A DNA stretch of 33,669 bases from Lachnospiraceae bacterium. Its GTDB lineage: Bacteria > Bacillota > Clostridia > Lachnospirales > Lachnospiraceae. Position 1 is the stretch's first letter; each line of letters begins with the position of its first letter. The stretch covers positions 1 to 33,669 of the forward strand of contig JAGPFR010000027.1 in NCBI GenBank assembly GCA_018056425.1, in the 5' to 3' direction. Below are positions 1 through 7,758 of the stretch, in pieces. A program made the position numbers and the translations under genes. The notes under the pieces are model-generated. The model ran no database searches. It was not told the DNA's origin and worked only from the letters and a program-made list of their open reading frames with translations.

Positions 1-109
1 GTATTCCCAGAGTTTCATCGATATTATCGAGTTCATCCTGAGCCTTGGGAGGAAAAATCTCAAAAGAAACAACCTGTTCTTTGTTTTTATATATGTCGGT
101 AAGTTTCAT
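1..109 (-). CDS. metF: Methylenetetrahydrofolate reductase, N-terminal part (cut by window edge)
   Basis: Only the first 36 codons are inside the window. The reading starts MKLTDIYKNKEQ and then has VSFEIFPPK, the strand-1 motif of MetF, whose Glu takes part in catalysis. MetF reduces 5,10-methylene-THF to 5-methyl-THF with a flavin, feeding methionine synthesis in the cytoplasm. The ATG at 107-109 is preceded by GGAG (reverse complement of 117-120), which supports this start. It is divergent from the ammonium transporter. The family call rests on one short but distinctive motif. Confidence 0.8.
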   Translation of the reverse strand, partial: MKLTDIYKNKEQVVSFEIFPPKAQDELDNIDETLGI

Positions 110-144
110 TTTATTCTCCGGAAAATTTATTTACGACAATTGAT

Positions 145-173
145 ATAATACCGCCAAACCGCATAAACAGCAA
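145..173 (-). promoter_or_regulatory. Sigma-A-type promoter for metF
   Basis: On the minus strand TTGCTG (173-168) and TATTAT (150-145) are separated by 17 bases, about 36 bases upstream of the metF start codon. This is a good housekeeping-type match. No operator was recognised next to it. Confidence 0.55.
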
Positions 174-221
174 GTTTGAAGGCAGTTATAAAATTTCTTT
201 AAAAAATATTTTTATTTTTTC

Positions 222-250
222 TTGACAAAAAAATCACACTGTCATAATAT
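222..250 (+). promoter_or_regulatory. Sigma-A promoter for the ammonium transporter
   Basis: TTGACA (222-227) and TAATAT (245-250) have an exact 17-base spacer, preceded by an A/T-rich tract (190-220) that could act as an UP element. Transcription would start near 257, leaving a leader of about 150 nt before the amt start codon at 410. Confidence 0.8.
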
Positions 251-260
251 ACGCACATAA

Positions 261-344
261 GATTTTTACATTTGATGGCAATGGCGTCACAGATTTCTTT
301 CTGTGACGCCTTTTTTGTTTTCAAAAATGCCATATGTAAAAATC
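261..344 (+). promoter_or_regulatory. amt leader RNA: terminator nested in a long-range stem
   Basis: The leader holds a 10-bp GC-rich hairpin, GGCGTCACAG (283-292) with CTGTGACGCC (301-310), followed by six T. It is enclosed by a second stem: GATTTTTACAT (261-271) is fully complementary to ATGTAAAAATC (334-344), and ATGGCA (275-280) to TGCCAT (328-333). The whole structure lies between promoter and ribosome binding site, so it is a candidate transcription attenuator for nitrogen-dependent control of amt. The structure is seen directly; the role and any ligand or protein partner are inferred. Confidence 0.6.
283..316 (+). terminator. Intrinsic terminator inside the amt leader
   Basis: A perfect 10-bp stem with an 8-nt loop is followed by TTTTTTG (311-317). 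It sits about 25 nt after the predicted transcript start and 94 nt before the amt start codon, so it cannot be a gene-end terminator for any visible gene. Confidence 0.75.
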
Positions 345-409
345 ACACATACAAAGTGATCGTGTTTTCGGCCGGAATGCATCCCTTTGTGATCAGAGGA
401 GGAAAGATT

Positions 410-2179
410 ATGGCACAAGAAATAGTAAGTTTCGTCACAGACGAAGTATACGGCGTGTGGTTTTTGATCGGCGCCGCACTGGTATTTTGGATGCAGGCCG
501 GATTTGCAATGTGTGAGGCCGGATTTACAAGAGCCAAGAACGCAGGCAACATTATCATGAAGAACCTGATGGACTTCTGTATAGGAACCGTAATGTGGTT
601 CATCTGCGGTGCATCACTCATGCTCGGAGATAATATCCTGAACGGATTTGCAGGAGGCTTCAGCTTCGATGTATTCACAAGTTACGGAAATTTCGATTAT
701 TCCGCATTCGTTTTCAACCTTGTATTCTGTGCGACAACCGCTACTATCGTTTCAGGATCCATGGCAGAAAGAACCAAGTTCTCAAGCTACTGTATATACT
801 CGGCGATAATCAGTGCTATCATCTATCCTATTGAAGCACACTGGACATGGGGCGGCGGATTTCTCGCACAGTGGGGATTCCACGATTACGCAGGTTCCAA
901 CTGCATTCACATGGTCGGCGGTATCTGCGCATTCATCGGTGCATGGATGCTCGGACCCAGGATCGGCAAGTTCGAAAGAGACAAGAGCGGTAAAGTTACC
1001 AAAGTAAACGCATTTCCCGGACATAACCTTGTAATCGCAGCACTCGGCGTATTTATCCTTTGGCTCGGCTGGTACGGATTCAACGGTGCGGCAGCAACCG
1101 ATCTCCCCACTCTCGGATCCATCTTCCTTACCACAACCGTAGCTCCCGCAGTTGCAACCGTTGTATGTATGATCTTCACCTGGGTTAAGTACGGAAAGCC
1201 CGATGTTTCAATGTGCCTCAACGCTTCACTTGCAGGTCTTGTAGCGATCACCGCACCCTGCGACGTAACCGATTGCGCAGGCGCAGCCATCATTGGTGTG
1301 GTAGCCGGACTTCTCGTAGTATTCGGTGTATGGTTCAACGATAACGTAACTCATGTAGACGACCCCGTAGGTGCTGTTGCCGTTCATATGCTCAACGGTA
1401 TCTGGGGTACCATCGCAGTAGGTCTCTTCGCAACCGAGACCGCTCCCGGATTTGCAGGTGCAGGAATTACCGAAGGTCTCTTCTACGGCGGCGGATTCGC
1501 ACAGCTCGGAAAACAGTTCGGCGGTATGTTCGTAACAATAGCCTGGACAGTAGTAACCATCCTTATCGCATTTACTCTTATTAAGAAGACGATTGGTCTT
1601 CGTGTTACCGAAGAAGAAGAGATCCAGGGTCTCGATGTTAAGGAGCATGGTCTTCCTTCAGCTTACGCAGGCTTCTCCATCATGGATACCACAAGCATGA
1701 CCATGGATATCAATGAGAATACCAACCTCGGATCCGATTCCTATGAGGAAGCTTCCGAAGCTAAAAAGAACGCAGCTGTTCCTGTTGTTAAAGAGCCCGA
1801 AACTCTTATCCCCGAAATGGCAACCGGAATTTATAAGGTAGTCATCATTGCAAAGCTTTCACGTTACGATACTCTCCGTAAGGCTATGAACAAGCTCGGT
1901 GTAACCGGTATGACCGTAACCCAGGTAATGGGATGCGGAATCCAGAAGAGTGCAGGCGAGAGATATCGTGGAGTCGAGATCGATGCTACACTCCTTCCCA
2001 AGGTTAAACTCGAGGTTGTTGTAAGTGCCATCCCTGTTGACAAGGTAATCGAAACAGCCAAGAAAGCTCTCTACACCGGACATATCGGAGACGGTAAGAT
2101 CTTCGTATACAACGTACAAAAGGTTGTTAAGGTCAGAACCGGTGAAGTGGATTTCGATGCATTACAGGATGTTGAGTAA
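410..2179 (+). CDS. amt: Ammonium transporter (Amt) with C-terminal PII signal domain
   Basis: Integral membrane NH4+/NH3 channel of the Amt/MEP/Rh family, 589 residues from the ATG at 410, which follows a strong GAGGAGGAAAG site at 397-407. Residues 1 to about 400 are the channel: an N-terminal WMQAGFAMCEAGF segment, the pore twin histidines in HMVGGICAF (His167) and AVHMLNGIWG (His326), and eleven or so hydrophobic segments. A charged linker (about 400-470) leads to a full PII/GlnK domain (about 473-582) with the T-loop (MGCGIQKSAGERYRGVE, Tyr519 at the uridylylation position) and the C-terminal GDGKIFVYNVQKVVKVRTGE signature. PII proteins normally act in trans to plug Amt when nitrogen is sufficient; here the regulator is covalently attached. 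The reading frame stays open upstream to 272, but that region is the leader hairpin. The gene is monocistronic and ends in a terminator. Confidence 0.93.
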   Translation: MAQEIVSFVTDEVYGVWFLIGAALVFWMQAGFAMCEAGFTRAKNAGNIIMKNLMDFCIGTVMWFICGASLMLGDNILNGFAGGFSFDVFTSYGNFDYSAFVFNLVFCATTATIVSGSMAERTKFSSYCIYSAIISAIIYPIEAHWTWGGGFLAQWGFHDYAGSNCIHMVGGICAFIGAWMLGPRIGKFERDKSGKVTKVNAFPGHNLVIAALGVFILWLGWYGFNGAAATDLPTLGSIFLTTTVAPAVATVVCMIFTWVKYGKPDVSMCLNASLAGLVAITAPCDVTDCAGAAIIGVVAGLLVVFGVWFNDNVTHVDDPVGAVAVHMLNGIWGTIAVGLFATETAPGFAGAGITEGLFYGGGFAQLGKQFGGMFVTIAWTVVTILIAFTLIKKTIGLRVTEEEEIQGLDVKEHGLPSAYAGFSIMDTTSMTMDINENTNLGSDSYEEASEAKKNAAVPVVKEPETLIPEMATGIYKVVIIAKLSRYDTLRKAMNKLGVTGMTVTQVMGCGIQKSAGERYRGVEIDATLLPKVKLEVVVSAIPVDKVIETAKKALYTGHIGDGKIFVYNVQKVVKVRTGEVDFDALQDVE

Positions 2180-2216
2180 TTTCTTTATCAGGAATATCTT
2201 TCCTACCTTGTAAAAA

Positions 2217-2250
2217 GTCCCGGCAGGCTGCAAAGCCTGCCGGGACTTTT
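2217..2250. terminator. Bidirectional intrinsic terminator between amt and the fatty-acid operon
   Basis: A perfect 13-bp stem (2217-2229 with 2234-2246, loop GCAA) has T-rich tracts on both strands: TTTT at 2247-2250 for the + strand, and the A run before 2217 for the - strand. It ends amt and the convergent lipid operon. Confidence 0.9.
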
Positions 2251-2251
2251 A

Positions 2252-3901
2252 TTATTTACCTGCCATATCGGCTTTGCGTATCGCCGCCCTGCATATCTTT
2301 CCGTTAGTTGTCCTCGGAAGATCTTTTACGAATTCAATTCTTCTGGGATATTTATATATCGCAGCTCTTTCTTTTACGAAATCCTGAAGTTCGTTTTTTA
2401 ATTTAGTGCTTCCCTCGTATCCTTCATTAAGTATGATACTTGCCTTTACTATCTCTCCTCTGTTACCGGAAGGATAGCCTGTTACCGCACATTCAAATAC
2501 CGAAGGATGCATCATCAGGATATCTTCCACCTCCGATGGTCCGATCCTGTATCCGCTGGATTTAATGACATCATCGTTTCTTCCTATAAAAAAGAAATAT
2601 CCGTCCTTATCCTTTTTGGCTTTATCCCTGGTGTGATAAACTCCGCCTTCCCAAACCTGCTTATACAGATCCGGCAATCCGAGATAACCTTTGAACACTC
2701 CCAGAGGAATGCTTCCCGAGTCAGGAACTATTACAATCTCCCCTTCTTCACCGCACGGAACCGGAGTTCCGTTTTCATCAACAATTTCGATGTGATACAA
2801 AGGGGATGCCTTGCCTATGGAGCCTTCGGGAGAACTGCTTCCAACAGGTATGCAGATCTGCAGTGCGGTCTCCGTCTGTCCGAATCCTTCCCGTATTCCT
2901 ATTCCCGTAACTTCAGTAAATTTGGCCGATACTTCCTTGGGCATCGGTTCACCCGCGGTAGATGCATATTTAAGCGAGCTAAGATCATAGGATTTAAGAT
3001 CTTCCAATAAGAAGTATTTATATATCGTGGGCGGTGCGCAGAAAGTATTGACCTTCTCTTCCTCGAGAAGATGAAGCATATCCGCCGCATAGAAATTATC
3101 GTAATCATATACGAGGATTGCGGCGCCCATAAACCACTGACCGTATAGTTTACCCCATGCGGACTTTGCCCATCCCGAATCAGCTACCGTAAGATGCAGA
3201 TCACCGTCCGTCATTCCGTGCCAGTTCTTTGCAGTATAGATATGTGCTATGGGATATGAGTGATCATGGATGACAGCTTTGGGTGATCCGTTTGTCCCTG
3301 ACGTAAAATAATACAGCATATCATCCGTCACCTTGGTTTCCACTCTGGCAAGTTTATCGGATGATCTTTCTATTAGTTCATTAATATCCCCGGCATCACC
3401 GTATTTGTCACCGACAACAAGCTGAAGAGCTTTCGTTCCCGAAACTGCTTCTTTTACCCTGTCGCATATATTATCGGAATTAACACATATGACCGCCTTT
3501 GCACCGGCCGCCATGATGCGTTCCCTTATGTCTTCTGCGGAAACCATATGTGAAGTGGGAACTGCAACAGCCCCTATCTTATGAATAGCCAGGATAAGAA
3601 TCCAGTATTCATATCTTCTTTTTAAAAGAAGCATCACGGGATCTCCCTTTTTAATCCCCAGTGAAAGCAAAGCATTTGCAGCCTTATCACTGTATTTTTT
3701 CAGATCACCGAATGTAAGGACCGTTCTTTTCCCGGATGTGCTTCTGTGAATAAGTGCGGTTTTATCCGGGGTTTCGGATGCCAGGACGTCAACAACATCA
3801 TATGCGAAATTGAAATTCTTCTCACAGGAAGTTTCTATTCCGGTAACCGTCCCGGAGGCATCTTTTATTTCCTTATAAAATCTTTCATATATTAATGACA
3901 T
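2252..3901 (-). CDS. AMP-forming acyl-CoA synthetase (medium-chain/acetyl-CoA synthetase-like)
   Basis: A 549-residue member of the ANL adenylating superfamily. It activates a carboxylic acid as acyl-AMP, then transfers it to CoA (known for the family). Visible motifs in order: the P-loop-like YYFTSGTNGSPKAV (about 192-205), GEPMPKEV, a GFGQTET motif, YHTRDKAKKDKDGYFFFIGR with the hinge region after it, and the C-terminal PRTTNGKICR, whose Lys is the usual adenylation lysine. The overall look is that of the acetate/medium-chain acyl-CoA synthetase branch, but the exact chain length cannot be read. An AAGGA site precedes the ATG. It is the last gene of the fatty-acid operon, 10 nt after accA, which suggests a lipid role such as activating exogenous or branched acids for priming or incorporation. 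That role is inferred. Confidence 0.85.
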   Translation of the reverse strand: MSLIYERFYKEIKDASGTVTGIETSCEKNFNFAYDVVDVLASETPDKTALIHRSTSGKRTVLTFGDLKKYSDKAANALLSLGIKKGDPVMLLLKRRYEYWILILAIHKIGAVAVPTSHMVSAEDIRERIMAAGAKAVICVNSDNICDRVKEAVSGTKALQLVVGDKYGDAGDINELIERSSDKLARVETKVTDDMLYYFTSGTNGSPKAVIHDHSYPIAHIYTAKNWHGMTDGDLHLTVADSGWAKSAWGKLYGQWFMGAAILVYDYDNFYAADMLHLLEEEKVNTFCAPPTIYKYFLLEDLKSYDLSSLKYASTAGEPMPKEVSAKFTEVTGIGIREGFGQTETALQICIPVGSSSPEGSIGKASPLYHIEIVDENGTPVPCGEEGEIVIVPDSGSIPLGVFKGYLGLPDLYKQVWEGGVYHTRDKAKKDKDGYFFFIGRNDDVIKSSGYRIGPSEVEDILMMHPSVFECAVTGYPSGNRGEIVKASIILNEGYEGSTKLKNELQDFVKERAAIYKYPRRIEFVKDLPRTTNGKICRAAIRKADMAGK

Positions 3902-3911
3902 TTTTTTATCC

Positions 3912-4706
3912 TTAATAAGAGCGGCATCCTATCTTTCTGAACTTCTGATATCTGCTTTCCGTAAGATCTTCCATGCTCATTCCGGACAGCAGGGATACTT
4001 CCTCTTTAAGATCAGAAAGCAGTTCCTTCATGCGATTCTTTCTGCAGACCTTATCTATCAGTCCGAGTCCGAGAAGTTTTTCTGCGGTAAGATTTAAAGC
4101 ACCCGCAACCTCCGCCGCTCTTCCCGGATCTTTCCATAATATATTGGCGCAGCTTTCCGGTGATACGACGCTGAAATATGCATCCTCCATCATCCATATA
4201 CGATCCGCATGGCACAGAGCAAGCGCGCCTCCGCTTCCGCCCTCTCCTATGACCACAGAAAGGATCGGCGTTTTAAGATCTGACATCTCGAAAAGATTCT
4301 CCGCGATCGCTCTTCCCTGCCCGCGTTCTTCCGCATCGATCCCGCAGAAAGCACCGGCAGTATCAACGAAGCAGATCACGGGTCTCTTAAACTTCTCTGC
4401 CTGTTTCATAAGTCTGAGCGCTTTCCTGTATCCTTCAGGATGTGCACTTCCGAAATTCCTGAATATCCTGTCCTCGGTATTTTTACCCTTCTCTATTCCT
4501 ATAACGGTAACCGGACGGTTTCCGAGAAAACCAACACCTGCGATCACCGCTTTATCGTCACCATACAGTCTGTCGCCGTGGAACTCCGTAAAATCCGTAA
4601 TAAGAGCATCGATATAATCCGTAGCTGTCAGTCTCTTGTCGGATCTTGCTTCGAGTACGATACCGTAATCATCATTTGTATCAATAGAATTCTTAAACAC
4701 CTGCAT
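3912..4706 (-). CDS. accA: Acetyl-CoA carboxylase carboxyltransferase, alpha subunit
   Basis: 264 residues, the compact Firmicute form. With AccD it moves the carboxyl group from carboxybiotin to acetyl-CoA to make malonyl-CoA. Characteristic segments are [15 protein letters not shown] near residue 36, [17 protein letters not shown], the [20 protein letters not shown] motif, and the oxyanion-hole region [13 protein letters not shown] followed by YSVVSPE-type sequence (here [17 protein letters not shown]). The gene starts 16 nt after accD. A GGAG lies directly against the ATG, a cramped ribosome binding site, so translation may depend on coupling with accD. It is one of four acetyl-CoA carboxylase genes in this operon. 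Confidence 0.95.
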   Translation of the reverse strand: MQVFKNSIDTNDDYGIVLEARSDKRLTATDYIDALITDFTEFHGDRLYGDDKAVIAGVGFLGNRPVTVIGIEKGKNTEDRIFRNFGSAHPEGYRKALRLMKQAEKFKRPVICFVDTAGAFCGIDAEERGQGRAIAENLFEMSDLKTPILSVVIGEGGSGGALALCHADRIWMMEDAYFSVVSPESCANILWKDPGRAAEVAGALNLTAEKLLGLGLIDKVCRKNRMKELLSDLKEEVSLLSGMSMEDLTESRYQKFRKIGCRSY

Positions 4707-4722
4707 CTCCGTTTGTTAAAGA

Positions 4723-5556
4723 TCACATACCATGTATTTTAAGAAGCTTTGCGATATACGCTTTCTGATCGCGGCGTGACACTATCGCATCGATAAATCC
4801 GCATTCAAGAACCCGCTCCGCCTTTTGAAAATCCTTCGGAAGCGATCTGTTAAGACTTTTTTCTATAACTCTGGGACCGGCAAATCCTATCCTTGCTCCG
4901 GGTTCCGCAAGTGTAATATCTCCGAGCATCGCAAAGCTTGCATCCACTCCTCCCGTAGTCGGATTGGTCAGAAGAACAATATAAAGATTTCCTGCATTGG
5001 AGTGACGTTTTACCGCCGCGGAGACCTTGGACATCTGCATCAGGGATATCATTCCCTCCTGCATCCTCGCGCCTCCCGATACGGTTATGCCAATAACTGG
5101 CAGATTACGAAGAGTTGCATATTCAAAAACTGCCGCGATCTTCTCTCCGACCACAGCACCCATGGAGCCCATCATAAAATTCGAATCCATGGAATAGATA
5201 CATACCTTATGTCCGTCTATATCTGCTTCTCCGCAGATAACTCCTTCATTCTCCCTGCTCTTTTCCATTGCAGTGCGAAGCTTATCATCATATTCGGGGA
5301 ATCCGAGTGTGTTAACGGATTTTATATCCCTGTTCATTTCCACAAAGCTTCTTCTGTCAGTCAGCATCAGGATCCTGCGTCTTGCCCTCACCTGGAAATA
5401 ATGGCCGCAGTCGGGACATACAAAATTGTTATTCCTGATCCTGGTAACAGTATTTTTCCTGCCGCACTTCCTGCATGCGACTTTTCTGTCACGGCTTCCG
5501 GTGCCCGAATTTTCCAATTCGTTATTAGCCTTTAAGAATAATCTCTTTAATTCCAT
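4723..5556 (-). CDS. accD: Acetyl-CoA carboxylase carboxyltransferase, beta subunit
   Basis: About 277 residues. The N terminus carries the four-cysteine zinc ribbon typical of AccD (CRKCGRK ... CPDCGHYF, about residues 28-52). It is followed by the crotonase-fold carboxyltransferase core with MGSMGAVVGEKI and the GGARMQEGMISLMQM motif, then a NPTTGGVDASFAMLGD segment and AEPGARIGFAGPRVI. It pairs with AccA. I place the start at the ATG ending at 5556, just past the accC stop; a GTG two codons upstream (5562) overlaps the accC stop and is an alternative. The close packing with accC and accA fits stoichiometric production of the complex. Confidence 0.95.
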   Translation of the reverse strand: MELKRLFLKANNELENSGTGSRDRKVACRKCGRKNTVTRIRNNNFVCPDCGHYFQVRARRRILMLTDRRSFVEMNRDIKSVNTLGFPEYDDKLRTAMEKSRENEGVICGEADIDGHKVCIYSMDSNFMMGSMGAVVGEKIAAVFEYATLRNLPVIGITVSGGARMQEGMISLMQMSKVSAAVKRHSNAGNLYIVLLTNPTTGGVDASFAMLGDITLAEPGARIGFAGPRVIEKSLNRSLPKDFQKAERVLECGFIDAIVSRRDQKAYIAKLLKIHGM

Positions 5557-5558
5557 TT

Positions 5559-6887
5559 TCACAGAACCTTTTCACAAATGTCAGATTCGTAATTTCCTAC
5601 TATGAATCCCTCATTTTCAAGAATCTTCATATGCATTTCCCTGTTATTCTCAACGCCTACAAGTACGAATTCCGAAAGCGCGCTCTTCATCTTGCGTATC
5701 GCACCGTCCCTTGTATCTGCACAGACTATAAGCTTGCCGAGCATGGAATCATAAAAGGGAGTCACTTCACAGTTTTGATATAAAGCGGAATCAAACCTTA
5801 CATCGACACCTCCGGGAATATGCAGCATCTCAACCTTTCCTACCGCAGGTGTAAAGTTATCGGAATATTCCGCGCAGATCCTGCACTCGATCGCATGCCT
5901 CTTTCTTCCGATGTCTTCCTGCGAAAAAGAAAGCGTAATTCCCGCTGCAGTCCTTATCTGCCATTCAACTATATCTATGCCGCACACGGGTTCCGTGACC
6001 GAGTGTTCAACCTGGAGCCTCGTATTCATTTCCATAAAATAAAACTCTTCGCCCTTCACGAGAAACTCTACGGTTCCGACAGTCACATATCCGACTTCCG
6101 AAGCAAGCTTTCTTGCGGCATCGTACATGCGCTCCCTTGTCGTTTCACTTAATACGGGTGCAGGACATTCTTCTATCAATTTCTGGTTTCTTCTCTGAAC
6201 ACTGCAATCCCTGTCACCCAGTATCAGCACATTTCCGGCTGCATCCGCAAGGATCTGAATCTCGACATGCTTAACATGCTCAAGATATTTTTCCATGAAG
6301 ATTCCGTCATCTCCGAATGAATTAAGCGCTTCCTTTTGCACCTGTGAAAAACTGCACTCTATCTCGCTTTCGGAACGTATGATACGGATTCCCTTGCCTC
6401 CGCCTCCTGCTCTTGCTTTCAGGATTACCGGAAGACCGATTTTTTCCGCCTGTTTTTTTGCATCATCCGCATCCTTTAATATCCCGCTTCCGCTTGCAAC
6501 GGGAACATCGCACTTCATTGCAATGCTTCTTGCGACTTCCTTCTGTCCCATCTTCTCCATGACAGTTGAAGACGGTCCGATAAATACCAGTCCTTCTTTT
6601 TCACATGCTGCCGCAAACGCAGGATTTTCCGAAAGCATACCGTAACCGGGATGAACCGCTTCGGCTCCAGTCTTTTTGGCAACCGTAATAATAGCGTCTA
6701 TGTTAAGATAGCTGTCTTTTACCAGAGGACCCCCGATGCAGTAAGAACCATCTGCCATTTCCGCATGGAGGGCGTCCTTGTCCGCTTCCGAATAAACGGC
6801 AACGGTCTCTATTCCCATTTCTTTGCAGGCCCTTATTATCCTGACTGCAACCTCACCGCGATTGGCAATGAGAATTCTGGAAAACAT
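5559..6887 (-). CDS. accC: Acetyl-CoA carboxylase, biotin carboxylase subunit
   Basis: 442 residues from the ATG at 6885-6887. This start gives the classic MFSRILIANRGEVAVRII N terminus; AAGGAG lies within the last codons of fabZ, whose stop is one base upstream. The ATP-grasp enzyme carboxylates biotin on AccB using ATP and bicarbonate. Visible motifs: VHPGYGMLSENPAFA, the glycine-rich ATP loop KARAGGGGKGIRII, VEIQILAD, DRDCSVQRRNQKLIEE, and MNTRLQVEHSVTE with the catalytic region, then the biotin carboxylase C-terminal domain. Length and motif order match the family, with no missing catalytic residues noticed. Confidence 0.96.
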   Translation of the reverse strand: MFSRILIANRGEVAVRIIRACKEMGIETVAVYSEADKDALHAEMADGSYCIGGPLVKDSYLNIDAIITVAKKTGAEAVHPGYGMLSENPAFAAACEKEGLVFIGPSSTVMEKMGQKEVARSIAMKCDVPVASGSGILKDADDAKKQAEKIGLPVILKARAGGGGKGIRIIRSESEIECSFSQVQKEALNSFGDDGIFMEKYLEHVKHVEIQILADAAGNVLILGDRDCSVQRRNQKLIEECPAPVLSETTRERMYDAARKLASEVGYVTVGTVEFLVKGEEFYFMEMNTRLQVEHSVTEPVCGIDIVEWQIRTAAGITLSFSQEDIGRKRHAIECRICAEYSDNFTPAVGKVEMLHIPGGVDVRFDSALYQNCEVTPFYDSMLGKLIVCADTRDGAIRKMKSALSEFVLVGVENNREMHMKILENEGFIVGNYESDICEKVL

Positions 6888-6888
6888 G

Positions 6889-7323
6889 CTACTCTCCTTT
6901 CTTATTATCAACTATTGCAAAGGAAAACTCTCCGCTCATGCATTTCTTACCGTCAACGGATACTTCTCCGCTGAGCCTGTACAAAGGATGACAGCCTCTT
7001 TCTATCTTCACATCGATTCTTATCCTGTCTCCCGGAACGATCTGCTTTCTGAAGCGGACCTTATCGAGTCCCGTATACACCGGAAGCACGTTACCCGAAT
7101 TCATCCTGTCTTTAAAAAGAATACAGGCTGACTGCGCCATCATCTCACACTGGATCACGCCGGGCACGATCGGGTTATCGGGAAAATGTCCTTGAAGAAA
7201 AAACTCATCTCCGCGAACATTGTAATAACCCGTTGCACTTCCGTCTTCATTTAATACGACTTCATCAACAAGAAGCATCGGCTCTCTGTGAGGAAGTATT
7301 TCTTTTATCTCTTCTCTGTTCAT
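6889..7323 (-). CDS. fabZ: 3-hydroxyacyl-[acyl-carrier-protein] dehydratase
   Basis: 144 residues with the single hot-dog fold of FabZ. It dehydrates 3-hydroxyacyl-ACP to trans-2-enoyl-ACP. Diagnostic motifs are LPHREPMLLVDEV near the N terminus, GHFPDNPIVPGV with the catalytic His, and the following QCEMMAQSA with the catalytic Glu. It sits between accB and accC, a common arrangement in Firmicute fatty-acid operons. No fabA or second dehydratase is present in the window. An AAGG precedes the ATG by seven bases. Confidence 0.95.
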   Translation of the reverse strand: MNREEIKEILPHREPMLLVDEVVLNEDGSATGYYNVRGDEFFLQGHFPDNPIVPGVIQCEMMAQSACILFKDRMNSGNVLPVYTGLDKVRFRKQIVPGDRIRIDVKIERGCHPLYRLSGEVSVDGKKCMSGEFSFAIVDNKKGE

Positions 7324-7332
7324 AGCCTGACC

Positions 7333-7758
7333 TTATCCGATAACAAAAAGTGTCTGATGATATTCGACAAGCGAACCGTTCTCCGCCATGATCTTCAGCA
7401 CGGTTCCGTCTGCACTCGATCTGACTTCATTCATCATCTTCATCGCCTCGATCGAGCAGAGGACATCACCTTTTTTAACATTGTCTCCTTCTTTTACCGG
7501 AGTTTCATTTGAATAGAATACTCCGAGAAGAGGCGCTTTTATCTCGGTTCCGGTTACTTCTTCGGAAGCCTTTTGCCCCAAAGAATCCGTAAAACTTGGT
7601 GCAGCGATCTGCTTTGCATCTGCCGCAGGTGATACCTGTTGAATTACCTGCGCCTTTACTTCACGTTTTAAAGTAAGCTTAAGTCCTTCTTCCTCAACGC
7701 TCAGTTCAGACAGATCCAGCTTCTCAAACAAATTTGCATATTCCTGTAATGAGCTCAT
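7333..7758 (-). CDS. accB: Biotin carboxyl carrier protein of acetyl-CoA carboxylase
   Basis: 141 residues. The N-terminal 40 residues are a charged assembly region, followed by an Ala/Pro/Ser-containing linker (about 41-70) and a C-terminal biotinyl domain (about 72-141) with the biotin attachment site SIEAMKMMNEV, Lys107. It carries carboxybiotin between AccC and AccA/AccD. Its ATG overlaps the fabF stop codon in an ATGA arrangement, so translation is probably coupled to fabF. Confidence 0.96.
   Translation of the reverse strand: MSSLQEYANLFEKLDLSELSVEEEGLKLTLKREVKAQVIQQVSPAADAKQIAAPSFTDSLGQKASEEVTGTEIKAPLLGVFYSNETPVKEGDNVKKGDVLCSIEAMKMMNEVRSSADGTVLKIMAENGSLVEYHQTLFVIG

Noticed and set aside
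272-409. 46-residue N-terminal extension of the ammonium transporter (frame open from 272).
   Set aside because: It would translate the leader hairpin and has no ribosome binding site; a strong site precedes the ATG at 410, which gives the normal Amt N terminus.
3973-4617. Long plus-strand open frame of 214 codons opposite accA.
   Set aside because: It is antisense to an unmistakable accA, has no ribosome binding site and encodes low-complexity Ser/Pro/Ile-rich sequence typical of a shadow frame.
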